From Centropus unirufus (taxonomy: Eukaryota > Chordata > Aves > Cuculiformes > Centropidae): a stretch of 64,000 nucleotides of DNA. The first letter of the stretch is position 1. Each line of letters starts with the position of its first letter. The notes under the pieces are model-generated. The model saw nothing but the letters and a program-made list of their open reading frames with translations, searched no databases and had not been told where the DNA came from. Shown here one piece after another: positions 12,501-21,062 of this stretch. Location of the stretch: contig VYZI01000203.1 in NCBI GenBank assembly GCA_013397695.1, positions 969,497 through 1,033,496 of the forward strand, written 5' to 3'. The position numbers and the translations under genes are program-made.

Positions 12501-13948
12501 CATTGCACCCTTTGAAAGTCTCCCTGAAAGCCTAAGTTTAAGCATCCAAGTTTGAGCATTTTAGTAAGATAAATCTGTTTACATTCCCCTTTGATTGCTT
12601 TTCTAAATAAATTACGATGTCTAAGCTGAGGTAGATCTCCAAACCATTCCTCAACCGGCTTAGAACCTTCTCATTACCTTTTACAGCAACGTGTTCCCAT
12701 CTTGTTCTGTTGTTGAAAATGTAACTCAAGCAAACCCCATTTCCCACAGCGGGGTTTGGAAATGTGTTTATTTCTGCTGTTTCAGACATCAGCATGATGG
12801 AAAATGATCCCGAATCCATAGGACACCATTTTGCATCAAACAGCAGTTCTGTGGCAGCTGCCATTCTTGTGCCTTTCATAGCCCTGATTATTGCAGGGTT
12901 TGTGCTTTATCTCTACAAACACAGGTGGGTTTTGTGAACGCTGCCTGTAGGTCATGGGGGGCTGGCAAGTACTGGGGGGCTTGACTTAAAAGCTGTCCTC
13001 GTAGGCCAGGTTTCTGCAGGTGCTGGTGGATGAGAAGCTCAACGTGAGCCAGCATTGAGCACTTGCAGACAGAAAGCCAGCCGTGTCCTGGGCTGCATCC
13101 AAAGGGGAGGTTGAGATGAAATCTTGGGAAGAAATGTTTCCCTGTGAGGGTGGGGAGGCCCTGGCGCAGGTTGCCCAAGGCAGTGGTGGCTGCCCCATCC
13201 CTGGAGGTGTTCAAGGCCAGGTTGGATGGGGCTTGGAGCAACAAGATCCAGTGGGAGGTGTCCCTACAGGGGGGATCTGGATGGGCTTTGAGGCCCCTTC
13301 TGACCCAAACCATTCTATCATATAATTCAGAAGGTTAAAATACAACAGAGCAAGCGTGTGTGAAGGAGTGTTAGGAGAAGAGAGTGTTGAGAGCTTTTGT
13401 GACCACTAATAAGGTTTGTGGCAACAATAGGTGAGATAAAGCAAAGTAAATTCCATACTTCAGCTTTGAAGCTGGCTTTGCATATGTTGTAAACGAGTTC
13501 CTCCTGACTGATGCATTGCTATGGGAGCGTTGCTGTGCTGCAGAGCCTCGTGCAGGCTGGCAGCGCTGCAGAGGAAGAACGCTTGGAGCTATGGCAAAGC
13601 CCAGGGAGCTGCCTGTGATGCAGCCTTACAGTAGGAATTTTCTATAGATCCCTTCTGCCTTATCCCCAAGTGTTCACACTCTTCAAAAGCAGCTTTTTCC
13701 TTTCCACTGACTTCTTGTCAGGGCTGTTCAGGTGGCTGCAGCAGGCGTGGCTGTGACCTCTTTGGAATTTCTCTCTCACATCCCGCAGGAGGAGACCAAA
13801 AGTCCCATTCAATGGCTACGCAGGCCATGAAAACACCAACGTCCGAGCAACGTTTGAAAATCCGATGTACGACCGCAACCTGCAGCCCACAGACATCATG
13901 GCCAACGAGACAGAGTTCACAGTCAGCACTGTGTGCACAGCTGTATAG
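338..13948 (+). CDS. CSMD2: CSMD2 (CUB and sushi multiple domains 2), 3' end of gene, 11 coding exons
   Basis: Joined coding exons: 338-511, 1768-1941, 5006-5079, 6547-6658, 8522-8701, 9405-9470, 10033-10194, 10747-10859, 11566-11653, 12786-12924 and 13789-13948. All introns are GT-AG and the frame stays open through every junction, giving the C-terminal 479 residues. Order: four sushi (CCP) domains, a short linker, a Cys-free juxtamembrane region, one transmembrane helix, and a cytoplasmic tail of about 55 residues ending in TVCTAV. CSMD proteins are type I membrane proteins of roughly 3,500 residues with N-terminal CUB-sushi pairs; CSMD2 is a neuronal, synapse-associated protein. The tail (YAGHENTNVRATFENPMYDR, then IMANETEF) fits CSMD2 better than my memory of CSMD1 or CSMD3. 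The 5' exons and promoter lie off the left edge. The introns hold CR1 fragments and little else. The paralogue call is from memory, not from an alignment. Confidence 0.95.
600..726 (-). mobile_element. CR1 LINE fragment, 3' end
   Basis: GAATCGTGGAATAGTTTGG followed by the CR1 signature GACCTCAAAGCCCATTCAG and the CATCTCCCACTGGATCAGG block, read as the reverse complement of the CR1 3' end. It lies in a CSMD2 intron. Confidence 0.85.
1768..1941 (+). CDS. CSMD2: CSMD2 exon: sushi domain B (third from last)
   Basis: A 174-nt exon between GTTGCAG and G|GTAAGG, phase 1 at both ends. It starts VFCGDPGIPAQGRREDRGF, a stretch strongly conserved in CSMD proteins. Four Cys are present (FC, FSC, RFC, SC) with the QSDGTWSGTQPSC ending typical of a sushi domain. 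Confidence 0.95.
4001..4283 (-). mobile_element. CR1 LINE fragment containing the assembly gap
   Basis: It starts CATAGAATCATGGAATCATT and goes through CCTCCAGGGATGGGGACTCC, CTTTCAGTAAGGAAATTTT and TTTCCTCTCATCCTGTCACT. This is the classic CR1 3' 300 bp in reverse orientation, interrupted by 75 N. It sits in the CSMD2 intron 1942-5005. Confidence 0.9.
4044..4118. other. Assembly gap (75 N) inside a CR1 fragment
   Basis: A run of 75 undetermined bases. The left flank is the CR1 3' end (ATAGAATCATGGAATCATT...) and the right flank continues the same element (CCTCCAGGGATGGGGACTCC), so the missing bases are CR1 and the gap size is plausible. The right side starts with a T run. Confidence 0.97.
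5006..5079 (+). CDS. CSMD2: CSMD2 exon: sushi domain C, first half
   Basis: A 74-nt exon after TTTAAG encoding DPSLTTCADPGVPLFGMQNN and SQGYQ, ending in phase 0 at CAG|GTATCA. The intron cuts the sushi fold in two, an arrangement also known in other complement-control-protein genes. NNS is a possible N-glycosylation site. The other half is at 6547-6658. Confidence 0.94.
5258..5295. promoter_or_regulatory. Candidate intronic element: cluster of homeodomain-type sites
   Basis: Within 38 bp of a CSMD2 intron there are TAATTA (5,258), TAATTAG (5,270), TATTAG (5,281) and TAATTAG (5,289). About 250 bp later the same intron has another TAATTAG and a TAATCC. The clustering suggests, but does not prove, a regulatory element. 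Confidence 0.3.
5956..6080 (-). mobile_element. CR1 LINE fragment (diverged)
   Basis: AATATTTAGGTTGGAAAAGA followed by TTCATAGAGTCCAATCATAA, CACCACTAAACCTTG and CTTCCAGGAATGGGGACT. It is an older, more diverged copy in the CSMD2 intron between the two halves of sushi C. Confidence 0.85.
6547..6658 (+). CDS. CSMD2: CSMD2 exon: sushi domain C, second half
   Basis: A 112-nt exon after GTGCCAG, from phase 0 to phase 1. It encodes VGSVIFFKCQKGYLLQGS..., then RTC and PDC, completing the four Cys of domain C. NLTWSG contains an N-glycosylation sequon. The donor is GTAAGT. Confidence 0.95.
8522..8701 (+). CDS. CSMD2: CSMD2 exon: sushi domain D (last sushi)
   Basis: A 180-nt exon after TTTCCAG, phase 1 to phase 1. 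It encodes HHCKQPETPSHANVGALDLP and onward, with four Cys (HHC, YSC, RTC, PIC) and the DGSWTGKPPIC ending. This is the membrane-proximal sushi domain. Confidence 0.95.
9081..9210 (-). mobile_element. CR1 LINE fragment
   Basis: AATCACAGGATTGTAGAAAG, then GGTTTGGGTTGGAAGAGACC, CCTGCCATGGGCAGAGACAC and CCCACTGGATCTGGGTGCTC. It lies in the CSMD2 intron about 200 nt before the linker exon. Confidence 0.88.
9405..9470 (+). CDS. CSMD2: CSMD2 exon: short linker after the last sushi
   Basis: A small 66-nt exon between CTTTCAG and G|GTACTG, phase 1 at both ends. It encodes about 22 residues rich in Pro and Arg (DVRPSGRPIGTARDPPLAKV) with no Cys. A homologous linker follows the last sushi in CSMD family members. 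Because the exon is symmetric, skipping it would keep the frame. Confidence 0.9.
10033..10194 (+). CDS. CSMD2: CSMD2 exon: juxtamembrane region, part 1
   Basis: A 162-nt exon after TTTTTAG, symmetric phase 1. It encodes PADVFAKNSLWKGSYEYMGK, then a beta-like stretch and a glycosylation sequon (NAT in SKVNATL). There are no Cys residues. It starts the conserved membrane-proximal module of CSMD proteins, for which I know no named domain. Confidence 0.95.
10747..10859 (+). CDS. CSMD2: CSMD2 exon: juxtamembrane region, part 2
   Basis: A 113-nt exon after TTTCAG, phase 1 to phase 0, donor GTAAGT. It encodes IYKKEDVHLLLQVYQITGPV and continues to KWALDGH. No Cys. Alternating hydrophobic residues suggest beta strands. 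Confidence 0.95.
11566..11653 (+). CDS. CSMD2: CSMD2 exon: juxtamembrane region, part 3
   Basis: An 88-nt exon after TTGCAG, phase 0 to phase 1, donor GTAAAG. It encodes VSSESSSGTFVYQGFVRGKG and then FGQFGLQRL. It closes the Cys-free module before the membrane stalk. Confidence 0.94.
12786..12924 (+). CDS. CSMD2: CSMD2 exon: stalk and transmembrane helix
   Basis: A 139-nt exon after TTTCAG, phase 1 to phase 2, donor GTGGGT. A short acidic stalk (MMENDPESIG) and an NSS glycosylation sequon are followed by a 21-residue hydrophobic helix, AAAILVPFIALIIAGFVLYLY, at about 12,854-12,916. The KHRRR stop-transfer charges then run into the next exon. Confidence 0.96.
13018..13325 (+). mobile_element. 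CR1 LINE fragment with internal deletion
   Basis: The left part (GGTGCTGGTGGATGAGAAGC to CCGTGTCCTGGGCTGCATCC) is the end of the CR1 reverse-transcriptase frame. At about 13,100 it jumps to the 3' UTR part (GGGGAGGTTGAGATGAAATC) and runs on to CCATTCTATCATA. Several hundred bases normally lying between are missing. It is in the last CSMD2 intron. Confidence 0.88.
13789..13948 (+). CDS. CSMD2: CSMD2 last coding exon: cytoplasmic tail and stop
   Basis: A 160-nt coding part after CCCGCAG, ending at TAG 13,946-13,948. It encodes the basic RRPK start, the NGYAGHEN block, an FENPMY (NPxY-type) motif, and the terminal TVCTAV. The last three residues, T-A-V, fit a class I PDZ ligand (S/T-x-V). Family knowledge: the CSMD2 tail has been reported to bind the synaptic scaffold PSD-95. 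Confidence 0.96.
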
Positions 13949-15808
13949 CACCCGTCCCCTCGGCGGTGAGTGGGACAGGGACAGTGCCACCACTCCCCTC
14001 CTGTGTGCCACTTCTTAGATGGGAGCAGGGATTCAGAGGAGCACCCAGAGTGGTTCAGATGGTCCAGGTCATCACGTCTGCACAGGGCAGGAGCCAAACC
14101 AGCATCTGCATTTCTGGGTCTTGGGTGCTCACTGCTGGTTAGGAGATGACCTCATGGGGAGCAGTGGCAAAGCAAGTCCAGAGAGCCCCGTGGTGAGGTG
14201 AGAAATGAGCCTCTAAGAGAGCTCGTCCACTGTGTGACTCCTGACAGGGGCTTCACACAGTGATTGGGGGAGGGTGAAGCAAGGGGTTTAGAAGTTTTGC
14301 TGAGTAAGCACAGAGGAAGAACTTATTGTAGTAAGGGATGCATCCTGTGGACTTTTAAGAACATTTCTAGTCAGGAACATTCTGAGTTTGACATAATGAA
14401 GCAGGCTCTCCCAGCATTTTTGTGTAATAACAAACTGTTTCCTTCTCACCCTTCCTTTCCCGTTGTCCCAGGTTCCTCCAGGGTCGGTGTCTGGTGGATG
14501 ATTGTGCTTCACCTCACTAGTCTCCATTCTCTTCCCATCTCCCTCCTCCCAACCTTGCTGAGGCTGTGGAGAAGCTGCTACACCTCGTTGGACTTTGCAT
14601 CAACTACTGAGAGACTGCTGGGTTGTCCTCTGTCGTCCTCACCCACCGTCTCCATCCTGCCATGGATAACGAAGCCAACCAAAGGTCTCCCACCCTGTGC
14701 TGGTGGGTCTCAGCTCAACGTCAAGACCAGGGGAAGTGGAGGACGTGGGAGGCAAGGTGATGGGAAGGCTTTTACAACCTGCTCTTGGTGTTCCTGGAGG
14801 GAGCAGGGGGGTGTGTGGGGTCCCACCACCTTTGGGAAGAGCTTGGACAGCAAAGAGGCAAAAGTGGGTTGCACTGCACCAGGTGCTGACTGGGGTCAGT
14901 GGAAAACACCAGTATGGAACAGGAGGAGCGCTTATTTTGTCTGTATTTGGGTTTGTGTCTTGTTTCTTTGTTGTTTTTTCTAACCCAGGGCTTTTGCAGA
15001 GGAAGAGGCTCCTTTTAAATGAGAAAAGTAGAACCTCGCAAGCTTTTCTCCTCTTCTCTGTGTTTAGTTTTTCTTTGGGCATTCTTGCTGGCTTCCTTCT
15101 GCCCTGTGTTCCTTTCCAGGTGGCTCTCGGGGCTGGGAAGGAAGTGTCCCCCATCCCTGTCCCCTCCCTGCAGCCGCCTGGCTTAGCTGTGTCCAAAACA
15201 CCCTCTTCAGGAAATTGCTGACAGACACGAAGGGACAAAAACCTCTTTACAAAGAACTCCAGCAAATACCGATTTCCACCCAACAGCATTCAAAAGCCTT
15301 TGCCCTTTCCATATTGATCCTCCAAATGGCAATGCAATAAGAGTTTTAATTTCTCTCCAAAGCTGCTCCCTTTATTTCCCAGGGGTGGAAAGGTTGCCTT
15401 GGCTTTCAGATAAGGCAACTTGACATTTCCCCTCCCTTATAGGAGAGCGAGGCTTTTGTGGTGATGCCGTCCTTCTCTCATAAAGAGGAGAGTTGCTCCT
15501 GTTGAGTCGGGCTTTCAGTCTGTTTGGTTTGAGTCATCCTTTCCCAGGCCAGGCAGGAGCTGAGGAGCACCATGGTGCTGTTTTGCTGACTGGGAGTCAT
15601 GTGAAACGCAGCCGGCATAGGGCAGTTTGTCAATGGAGCTTCTTCTTACACAAGACTTGAAGGGGAAACAGAATTAAGACAAAAGGGGTGGTGTTACATC
15701 CATCTTGCACTTAAACACTGGCTTTCCCCTACCCAACGTCAGCTGAGGTTTTGGCTAATGAAAAAATCACAGGGTAGCTTTTTCCAGGTTTGTTTATCCT
15801 TTCACTCC

Positions 15809-15832
15809 GTGCGTGCGTGTGTGTGTGTGTGT
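15809..15832 (+). repeat. (GT)n microsatellite in CSMD2 3' UTR
   Basis: A run of GT/GC dinucleotides (GTGCGTGCGTGTGTGTG...) followed by TATGTAAATATATATT. Probably length-polymorphic. Confidence 0.85.
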
Positions 15833-17022
15833 ATGTAAATATATATTAATTTTTTTACTCCTGTCTCTTACTCAGCGCTCTTAGAGTAAGCAGCGTTCTA
15901 CAGCCTAAGTGCTCAACAGCCAGCCTGCCAAAAAATGCCGGTTCTGCTCCCCACGGCATCCAAAGGTGCTCTGATTTATCCCTGAGAGGTGGGTGCAAGC
16001 GCACACGTGAGCCAGAGCCCTGACCCAAAGTCACGGAGCCGCTGCCCGCCTGGAGCCGGGCTCACAGGTAGCTCAGGGCAGGGCTGAACCATTGCAGAGC
16101 GTGTCCTGCCGCAGGGAGCCCTCCCGAACACCCCGGCAGGTGGAGATGGTTTCATCTTCCCTCTGCCTGGGACGGAATTCCCTGGGGTGCGTGTGATGCT
16201 TTCCCCTCCCTGGGCACGTCCCGGACACGGACCCGGCAGAGGCTGAAGGGTAAGTGGGAAGAGGGGAGCCCGGCCAGGCTGCTGGGGTGCTCGGATCCCG
16301 TTCCTGGGCTGTGGTGGAGGCTGGGAGCTGCCTCCCCCTTACGCTGGGGTGACCAGGGTGTTCCCCTGGTTCCTTTTCTTGCATCTGCACGTAAGCGGCT
16401 GGTTCCTTCCTTCAGGTCTGCTCTCCTAGCCCGTGTTTGACCTCCAGGTCCCTTCCAGCCTCAGTTATCCCGTGGTTCTGCCCTTGGCTGAGCCCACAGC
16501 CTGCGCTCCTGGCTGCGTCCTGCCCTGGTGACACAGCCAAGAGACCAGGCTCCTGGCTGTTCCTGGGGCTCTGATGCCATGGATTGCAGCACCCTGGCTC
16601 CTCTTCAGTCCCCAAATCCAAACACCTCACAGCAGCAGGGCCTGAACCTTTCCTGTCCCACAAACCTCTCCCAGCTGTGAGCAGTGCCGGGTGGTGGGCA
16701 GGGATGAACCCCACACAGCGACAGCGGAGCCCACAGCTGCTCCTCAGACCTTCCCCAATCCCACTCAACCGATGGAATCACCAGGAGAAGCCCACGACAA
16801 GGTGTGTAAGATGACCCCGAGATATTTTAACCCCAGGGCAGGGAGAAGGGAGGCTCTATCCGAACGGGAGTTGCTGCTTTCAGCCCATTCAGTGCCATTT
16901 TCGGCTGCTGCCCAAGCAGCAAAGGAAGTGGGTGGGGGGGGTATCCCATTTTTTTGCAAGCTGGCTGGGAGCCAATCCATGACATCCTCCATCCTTGTGC
17001 CCAGAGGACTTGCATTATGGTT

Positions 17023-17108
17023 AAAAAAAAAAAAAAACCTAAAAAAAAAATAAAGTTGAGAAAAAGAGAAAAAAAAAAGAAGGAAAAAAAAAAAGAAAAA
17101 ATGAAAAA
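17023..17108 (+). repeat. A-rich low-complexity tract in CSMD2 3' UTR
   Basis: About 85 nt that are mostly A, broken by short G, C or T interruptions (runs of 10 to 15 A separated by CCT, GTTGAG, GAAGG and similar). It lies 130-300 nt before the polyadenylation signals. It is not a retrogene tail, because the flanks look like ordinary UTR. Confidence 0.85.
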
Positions 17109-17235
17109 AATCCTCTTTTGTACAGAGATATATTTTTATGAATCAAAAGTTTGTACAGTTAAAAAAACACAATGTAAATGTTTTTTCATTATTGTAGTAA
17201 ATGGTAGTGGAAGATCAGCTTTTTTTTGTAAATGT

Positions 17236-17241
17236 AATAAA
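17236..17241 (+). promoter_or_regulatory. CSMD2: Polyadenylation signal AATAAA (proximal of the distal pair), CSMD2
   Basis: A canonical AATAAA within GTAATAAAATG in a T/A-rich context near the UTR end. It could be used as an alternative to the later signal. Confidence 0.55.
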
Positions 17242-17407
17242 ATGTATAAATATGGTTTACATAAAAGTGTAAATATGTAATCTATCCATACACTTGGCTT
17301 GTCTGCAGTATATACAGTTTAATTTATCTGTCTCTGTATATGAGGCTTTTCATGGTGTCTAGGCATACTTTACTGAATTTGAAAGCTATTTTAAATTTTT
17401 GAATTAA

Positions 17408-17413
17408 AATAAA
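17408..17413 (+). promoter_or_regulatory. CSMD2: Polyadenylation signal AATAAA (distal), CSMD2
   Basis: A canonical AATAAA in TTAAAATAAAATATAAATT, followed 15-50 nt later by T-rich and TGGTG sequence typical of a downstream element. It is the best candidate for the main 3' end. Confidence 0.65.
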
Positions 17414-19384
17414 ATATAAATTTTTGCATTGCTTTTCTTACATTTTTTTCTGGTGCCTTTTTCATGAGCTCCCAAAGTTTCTCCTAGGATCCCGTGGATG
17501 CCGCCCTGCACACACACGTCGGGGCGAGCTAAATGGAGCGAACATCTGCCTGCTGCCCCTTTTGGTGCCCTCTTCACGCGCTCGGCGCGAATGGGATGTG
17601 CTCTCACTCCAGCTGTGCTCCCACCCTTCCAGCAAGGAATTGGTGTGCCGAGGAGATCCTGGATCCTCTGTCACGGCAGAGCCCACTTGGAAAGAGGTAC
17701 TTCAATAATCCAGTACGTTTGGGAAGAGGTGCTTGACCAAGATCTTCAAAGAAACCAACACCCTGGAAATTGGGATTAATTTCCCACCGTTGCCACTTCA
17801 CTGCCTGAAGTGAGACCCAACGGCTGGCGGGGTCCCTCTCGATCCAGGTCTGGGGATGAATTTGCATGGCTTTTTAAGTGGAAAATTAATTAGGCAAAGA
17901 CTGTCCTGGTTGGAAACGGACATGGAATGTGTTGTCTCGCATCCCACTTTCCAAGTGTCTGAGGTTGAATTTATCAGTGACAAATGGGTGTGTTTTAATT
18001 TCTGGTTTCCTCAGTGACAGCAACGTGGTTTTGCTCTGACTTGGATTAAGCCTTTTTGTGGGGGTTCCGGGGCTGGAGCTTTTCCTTCTGCAATGTTGGC
18101 TCAAGTACAACATCCTCTACTGAGCAGGGGGGACATCACCTCGCTGCAGCCCAGATAGGAAGTGCTGGTTTCTGACAGTAAAAAGGAGCCCAAGAAATCC
18201 CTGGGCAAGGTCATGGGAGCTCTCGGTGGCCCAGCTCTCCCTCCACACCCAAGGGCAGGAAGGTGGGAACGATGGTGCTTGGACTGACAGCCCTGGGTCC
18301 CCATACCCTCCCATCTCCCCTCCTCTGCCTGGGGCTTTGAATGAGACGTTTTGGAGCTTAAACCCCATAAAATGAGACATCTGCACCAGGGTAGAACTTT
18401 CATCTCCTCCAGCCCTAGGGAGAGGTTGTTGTTCCTTGTTGGGATGGTGCAGCCCATCAGTCCTGGGGACCGCAGTAAAGCGCTGCTGGTTCAGTTACTG
18501 CACTTCCATGGGAGATGTTCCCTGTTTGCTTCATCCGTGTGGGCAGCGGCTCCTCCGCAGCTGCTGGGGCCAGGCCAGGAGCATCCTTGTTGGAGTTCAA
18601 GTCCACGCGGTCCAGGCAATAATCACTTGTCTGCTCCCTCCCAGAGCACTGAGTTAATTCCCTTCCATATGCAGAATTGATTCTTTTGCTTTTCCAGCAG
18701 GTTGTTGTTTTTTTTTTCCAGAAGGTTTTTATCCAGCCGAGTCAGCTCTGTCAAGGGAGGCAGAGGGAACCGTGCCTGACGCGGAGCGAGGCTGCGAGCA
18801 GAGCTCTGGGTGGGGAGAGGGAGGATAACGGGGCCCGCAGAGCCCCACTCCCCCATCATCTCGTGCTCCCTCCAGCTCTGCTCTCCAGTGCTGCTGCTCC
18901 AGGATGCCCCAATTTGCTTTAATTGGGTTGCTTTCTCTGCCAAACGCCTCCTCTCTCCCTGTTGCTGATGACTGACTGCAATTAGCTGGTGTCTCGGCAC
19001 TGATTGACACAATTTGTTATTAAAAAAGGGCGTTACATGGGCTTTGATGTCCTGCTGCCTGCTTCTGCTCTGCCCACGCCAGCTTCAATGGTGTGAGCTT
19101 GATGCTCTCTCTGTAGCTTTGACGTTGCCTTTTATTTGTCTCTTCCAGATCACAGGAGCTTTATCTGTTTGGTTTCAGTCCCTTCATGTCTGGCCTCAGC
19201 TGCTTTACTCGGAATGAGGTCGGCAGGGAAGGCACTAGGATGGAACTGGCTTTTCTCAGGGGGGTTCAGCAGCCTGGGCCGTGCTCCAGGCTGTGCTGGA
19301 GTTTGGGAGCACCAGCTCATGGCATGATGGGCCTGAGATGTGCTTTGCTCTAAGTTTTGGGGCAATGATAGTGTTCCTGCTGGA

Positions 19385-19676
19385 TGGGCAGGGGCTCTGG
19401 ATCAGGGAGGGCAGGGATAGGATGAGAGGAATGGTTTTCAGCTGAAGGAGGGGAGATTGAGATGAGAACTTGGGAAGAAATGTTTTGGTGTGAGGGCGGG
19501 GAGGCCCTGGCCCAGGTTGCCCAGAGCAGTGGGGGCTGCCCCATCCCTGGAGGTGTTCAAGGCCAGGTTGGATGGGGCTTGAAGCCCCTGGTCCAGGGGG
19601 AGGTGTCCCTGCCCAGAGCAGTGGGCTGGAACTGGATGGGCTTTGAGGTCCATTCCAACCCAAACCATTCTATGAT
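19385..19676 (+). mobile_element. CR1 LINE fragment
   Basis: GGGCTCTGGATCAGGGAGGG through CAGCTGAAGGAGGGGAGATT, GTGGGGGCTGCCCCATCCCT and AACCCAAACCATTCTATGAT. Orientation is plus; it lies 2 kb past the CSMD2 3' end. Confidence 0.9.
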
Positions 19677-20214
19677 ACTTTGAAATCTTTGAAAAAAGAT
19701 TCTGAAATTATTTGGGAGACTTGAAAAGTGGGGATGCCGAAGGGGTGCAGAGAGCTGGTAGCAAAGTCAGAAGTGGTTCCCAGGGCTCTGGTTGTGCTGG
19801 GTTATCCCGTGTCTCCTTGAGCTACGCTGGGGCCTTGGGCTGTGCGTGCTTGGGTGTGAGCAGGAGCCAGTTCTGTCTCTAAGGCTTTGGTCGGATTGAG
19901 CAGCCAGCAGTGAATCTTAGCTGAGGAGATAACACAGCAGGGGCACTACTGGAATTCTTGCTTATTGCATTTCATATTAATTAGTACCAATAGTAGCCTC
20001 TTTATTAAGAACGAAAAAGCTGGCAAGGGAAATAATGCAGCTGAGATTCTAGATACCAGCATAGGAAGCTCCATCACTCAGGAGTCAAACTTGGGCATCA
20101 CAAAATAATCCTGTTCGTTGGGCTGGCTTTGAGAGGCGCTGAGCCCCTTGGGCAGGGGGATCCCACCCAGGCCCATCCCCAGCCCCCAACAGGGCACCTT
20201 GCATCGTGAGGGTC

Positions 20215-20381
20215 CTCAGCGCTGGCAGAGGCTGCCCAGGAAAGCAGTTGAGTCCCCATCCCTGCAGGGGTTTAAAAGTCAGGCGGATGAGGTGCTTAGG
20301 GATCTGGTTTGGCAGTGCACCGGTGTGGTTGGACTTGATGATCTCAAAGGTCTTTTCCAACCAAACGGTTCTATGACTCTG
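20215..20381 (+). mobile_element. CR1 LINE fragment, different subfamily
   Basis: CCCATCCCTGCAGGGGTTTA, TGGTTGGACTTGATGATCTC, then TTTTCCAACCAAACGGTTCT and ATGACTCTGTG. The GATGATCTCAAAGGTC form differs from the AGCCCATCCAG type seen elsewhere in the window. Confidence 0.85.
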
Positions 20382-20900
20382 TGCGTGGCAATGCCCAGTT
20401 ACACCTCAGGTCTGACCCAGTCTCTCCTTAAAAAGACCCAGTTACTCTCCCAGGCCAGCCCAAGAGGTTCTGGGATGCCAATTGCTGATGGCGACAGGAA
20501 GGAGGGAGAGGGTGTCATCCCATAGGACAGGATTTTTTCATATTCACATCATTAGCACAGCCAGAGGAGTTTATCATGATTACAAGTGCTGGACTAACAG
20601 AGCACAGCGCCCTTTTTCTCTGAGCCATTGTGCTTGGCTTCCCTCCTTTGCTTGCAAACTGCGTCCTTATTCACGCAGCAGCTCATGCCCTGCCAGCACA
20701 GCGGCCTCCAATAAATATGTCAATAACAATCTGAAATCATCAGGTTGTGATGCCCTTGGACTGGCTTTATTGAGTGAGATGATTTGAAATATTTATATGC
20801 GATAGCTGTACTGGTAGAAAAAGAGTAATAGAATGGAAGGAGGCTATTAATGTTTGACAAACAGATTTACTTGGATGTAATCAGATTGCAACATATGCTT

Positions 20901-20910
20901 GGGGGGGGGG
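20901..20910 (+). repeat. Poly-G run (10 G)
   Basis: Ten consecutive G in CTTGGGGGGGGGGAATC. Prone to sequencing and assembly error. Confidence 0.9.
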
Positions 20911-21043
20911 AATCAACAATGTTAACGAATTGCGGTGTGGGCATGGTTGGCAGTAGCCAGCCCGTCACTGTATTCGGTAGCAGCTTTTGCTGAAAGGCAG
21001 CATTTATAGCCATCACATCATCACTTACAAAATTAAATGATGC

Positions 21044-21062
21044 TTTTTTTTTTTTTTTTTTT
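21044..21062 (+). repeat. Poly-T run (19 T)
   Basis: Nineteen consecutive T before AATAGGTG. No target-site duplication or retrogene sequence was seen beside it, so it is taken as a simple repeat. Confidence 0.9.

Larger units (their letters stand above)
13949..17435 (+). other. CSMD2: CSMD2 3' untranslated region (inferred extent)
   Basis: After the stop there is no further splice-flanked coding sequence. The region is punctuated by a (GT)n run, an A-rich tract and a T/A-rich end with two AATAAA signals. The right end is set about 20 nt after the second AATAAA (17,408-17,413). Two UGUAAAUA Pumilio-type motifs occur at 15,834-15,841 and 17,268-17,275. A 239-codon open frame at 14,264-14,983 lies inside and shows no protein-like features. 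The UTR end is inferred; a shorter form using an unseen signal is possible. Confidence 0.7.

Noticed and set aside
14264..14983. 239-codon open frame after the CSMD2 stop
   Set aside because: It lies wholly in the 3' UTR, has no motif, and overlaps open frames on the other strand.
19438..19683. Overlapping small open frames with shared peptides such as GCPIPGGVQGQVGWG, also seen near 9,081, 13,144, 29,000, 36,390 and 42,940
   Set aside because: The shared peptides are translations of the same CR1 3' sequence, not a gene family.
21044..21062. Poly-T run as the tail of a minus-strand processed retrogene
   Set aside because: No gene-like sequence or target-site duplication was found beside it.
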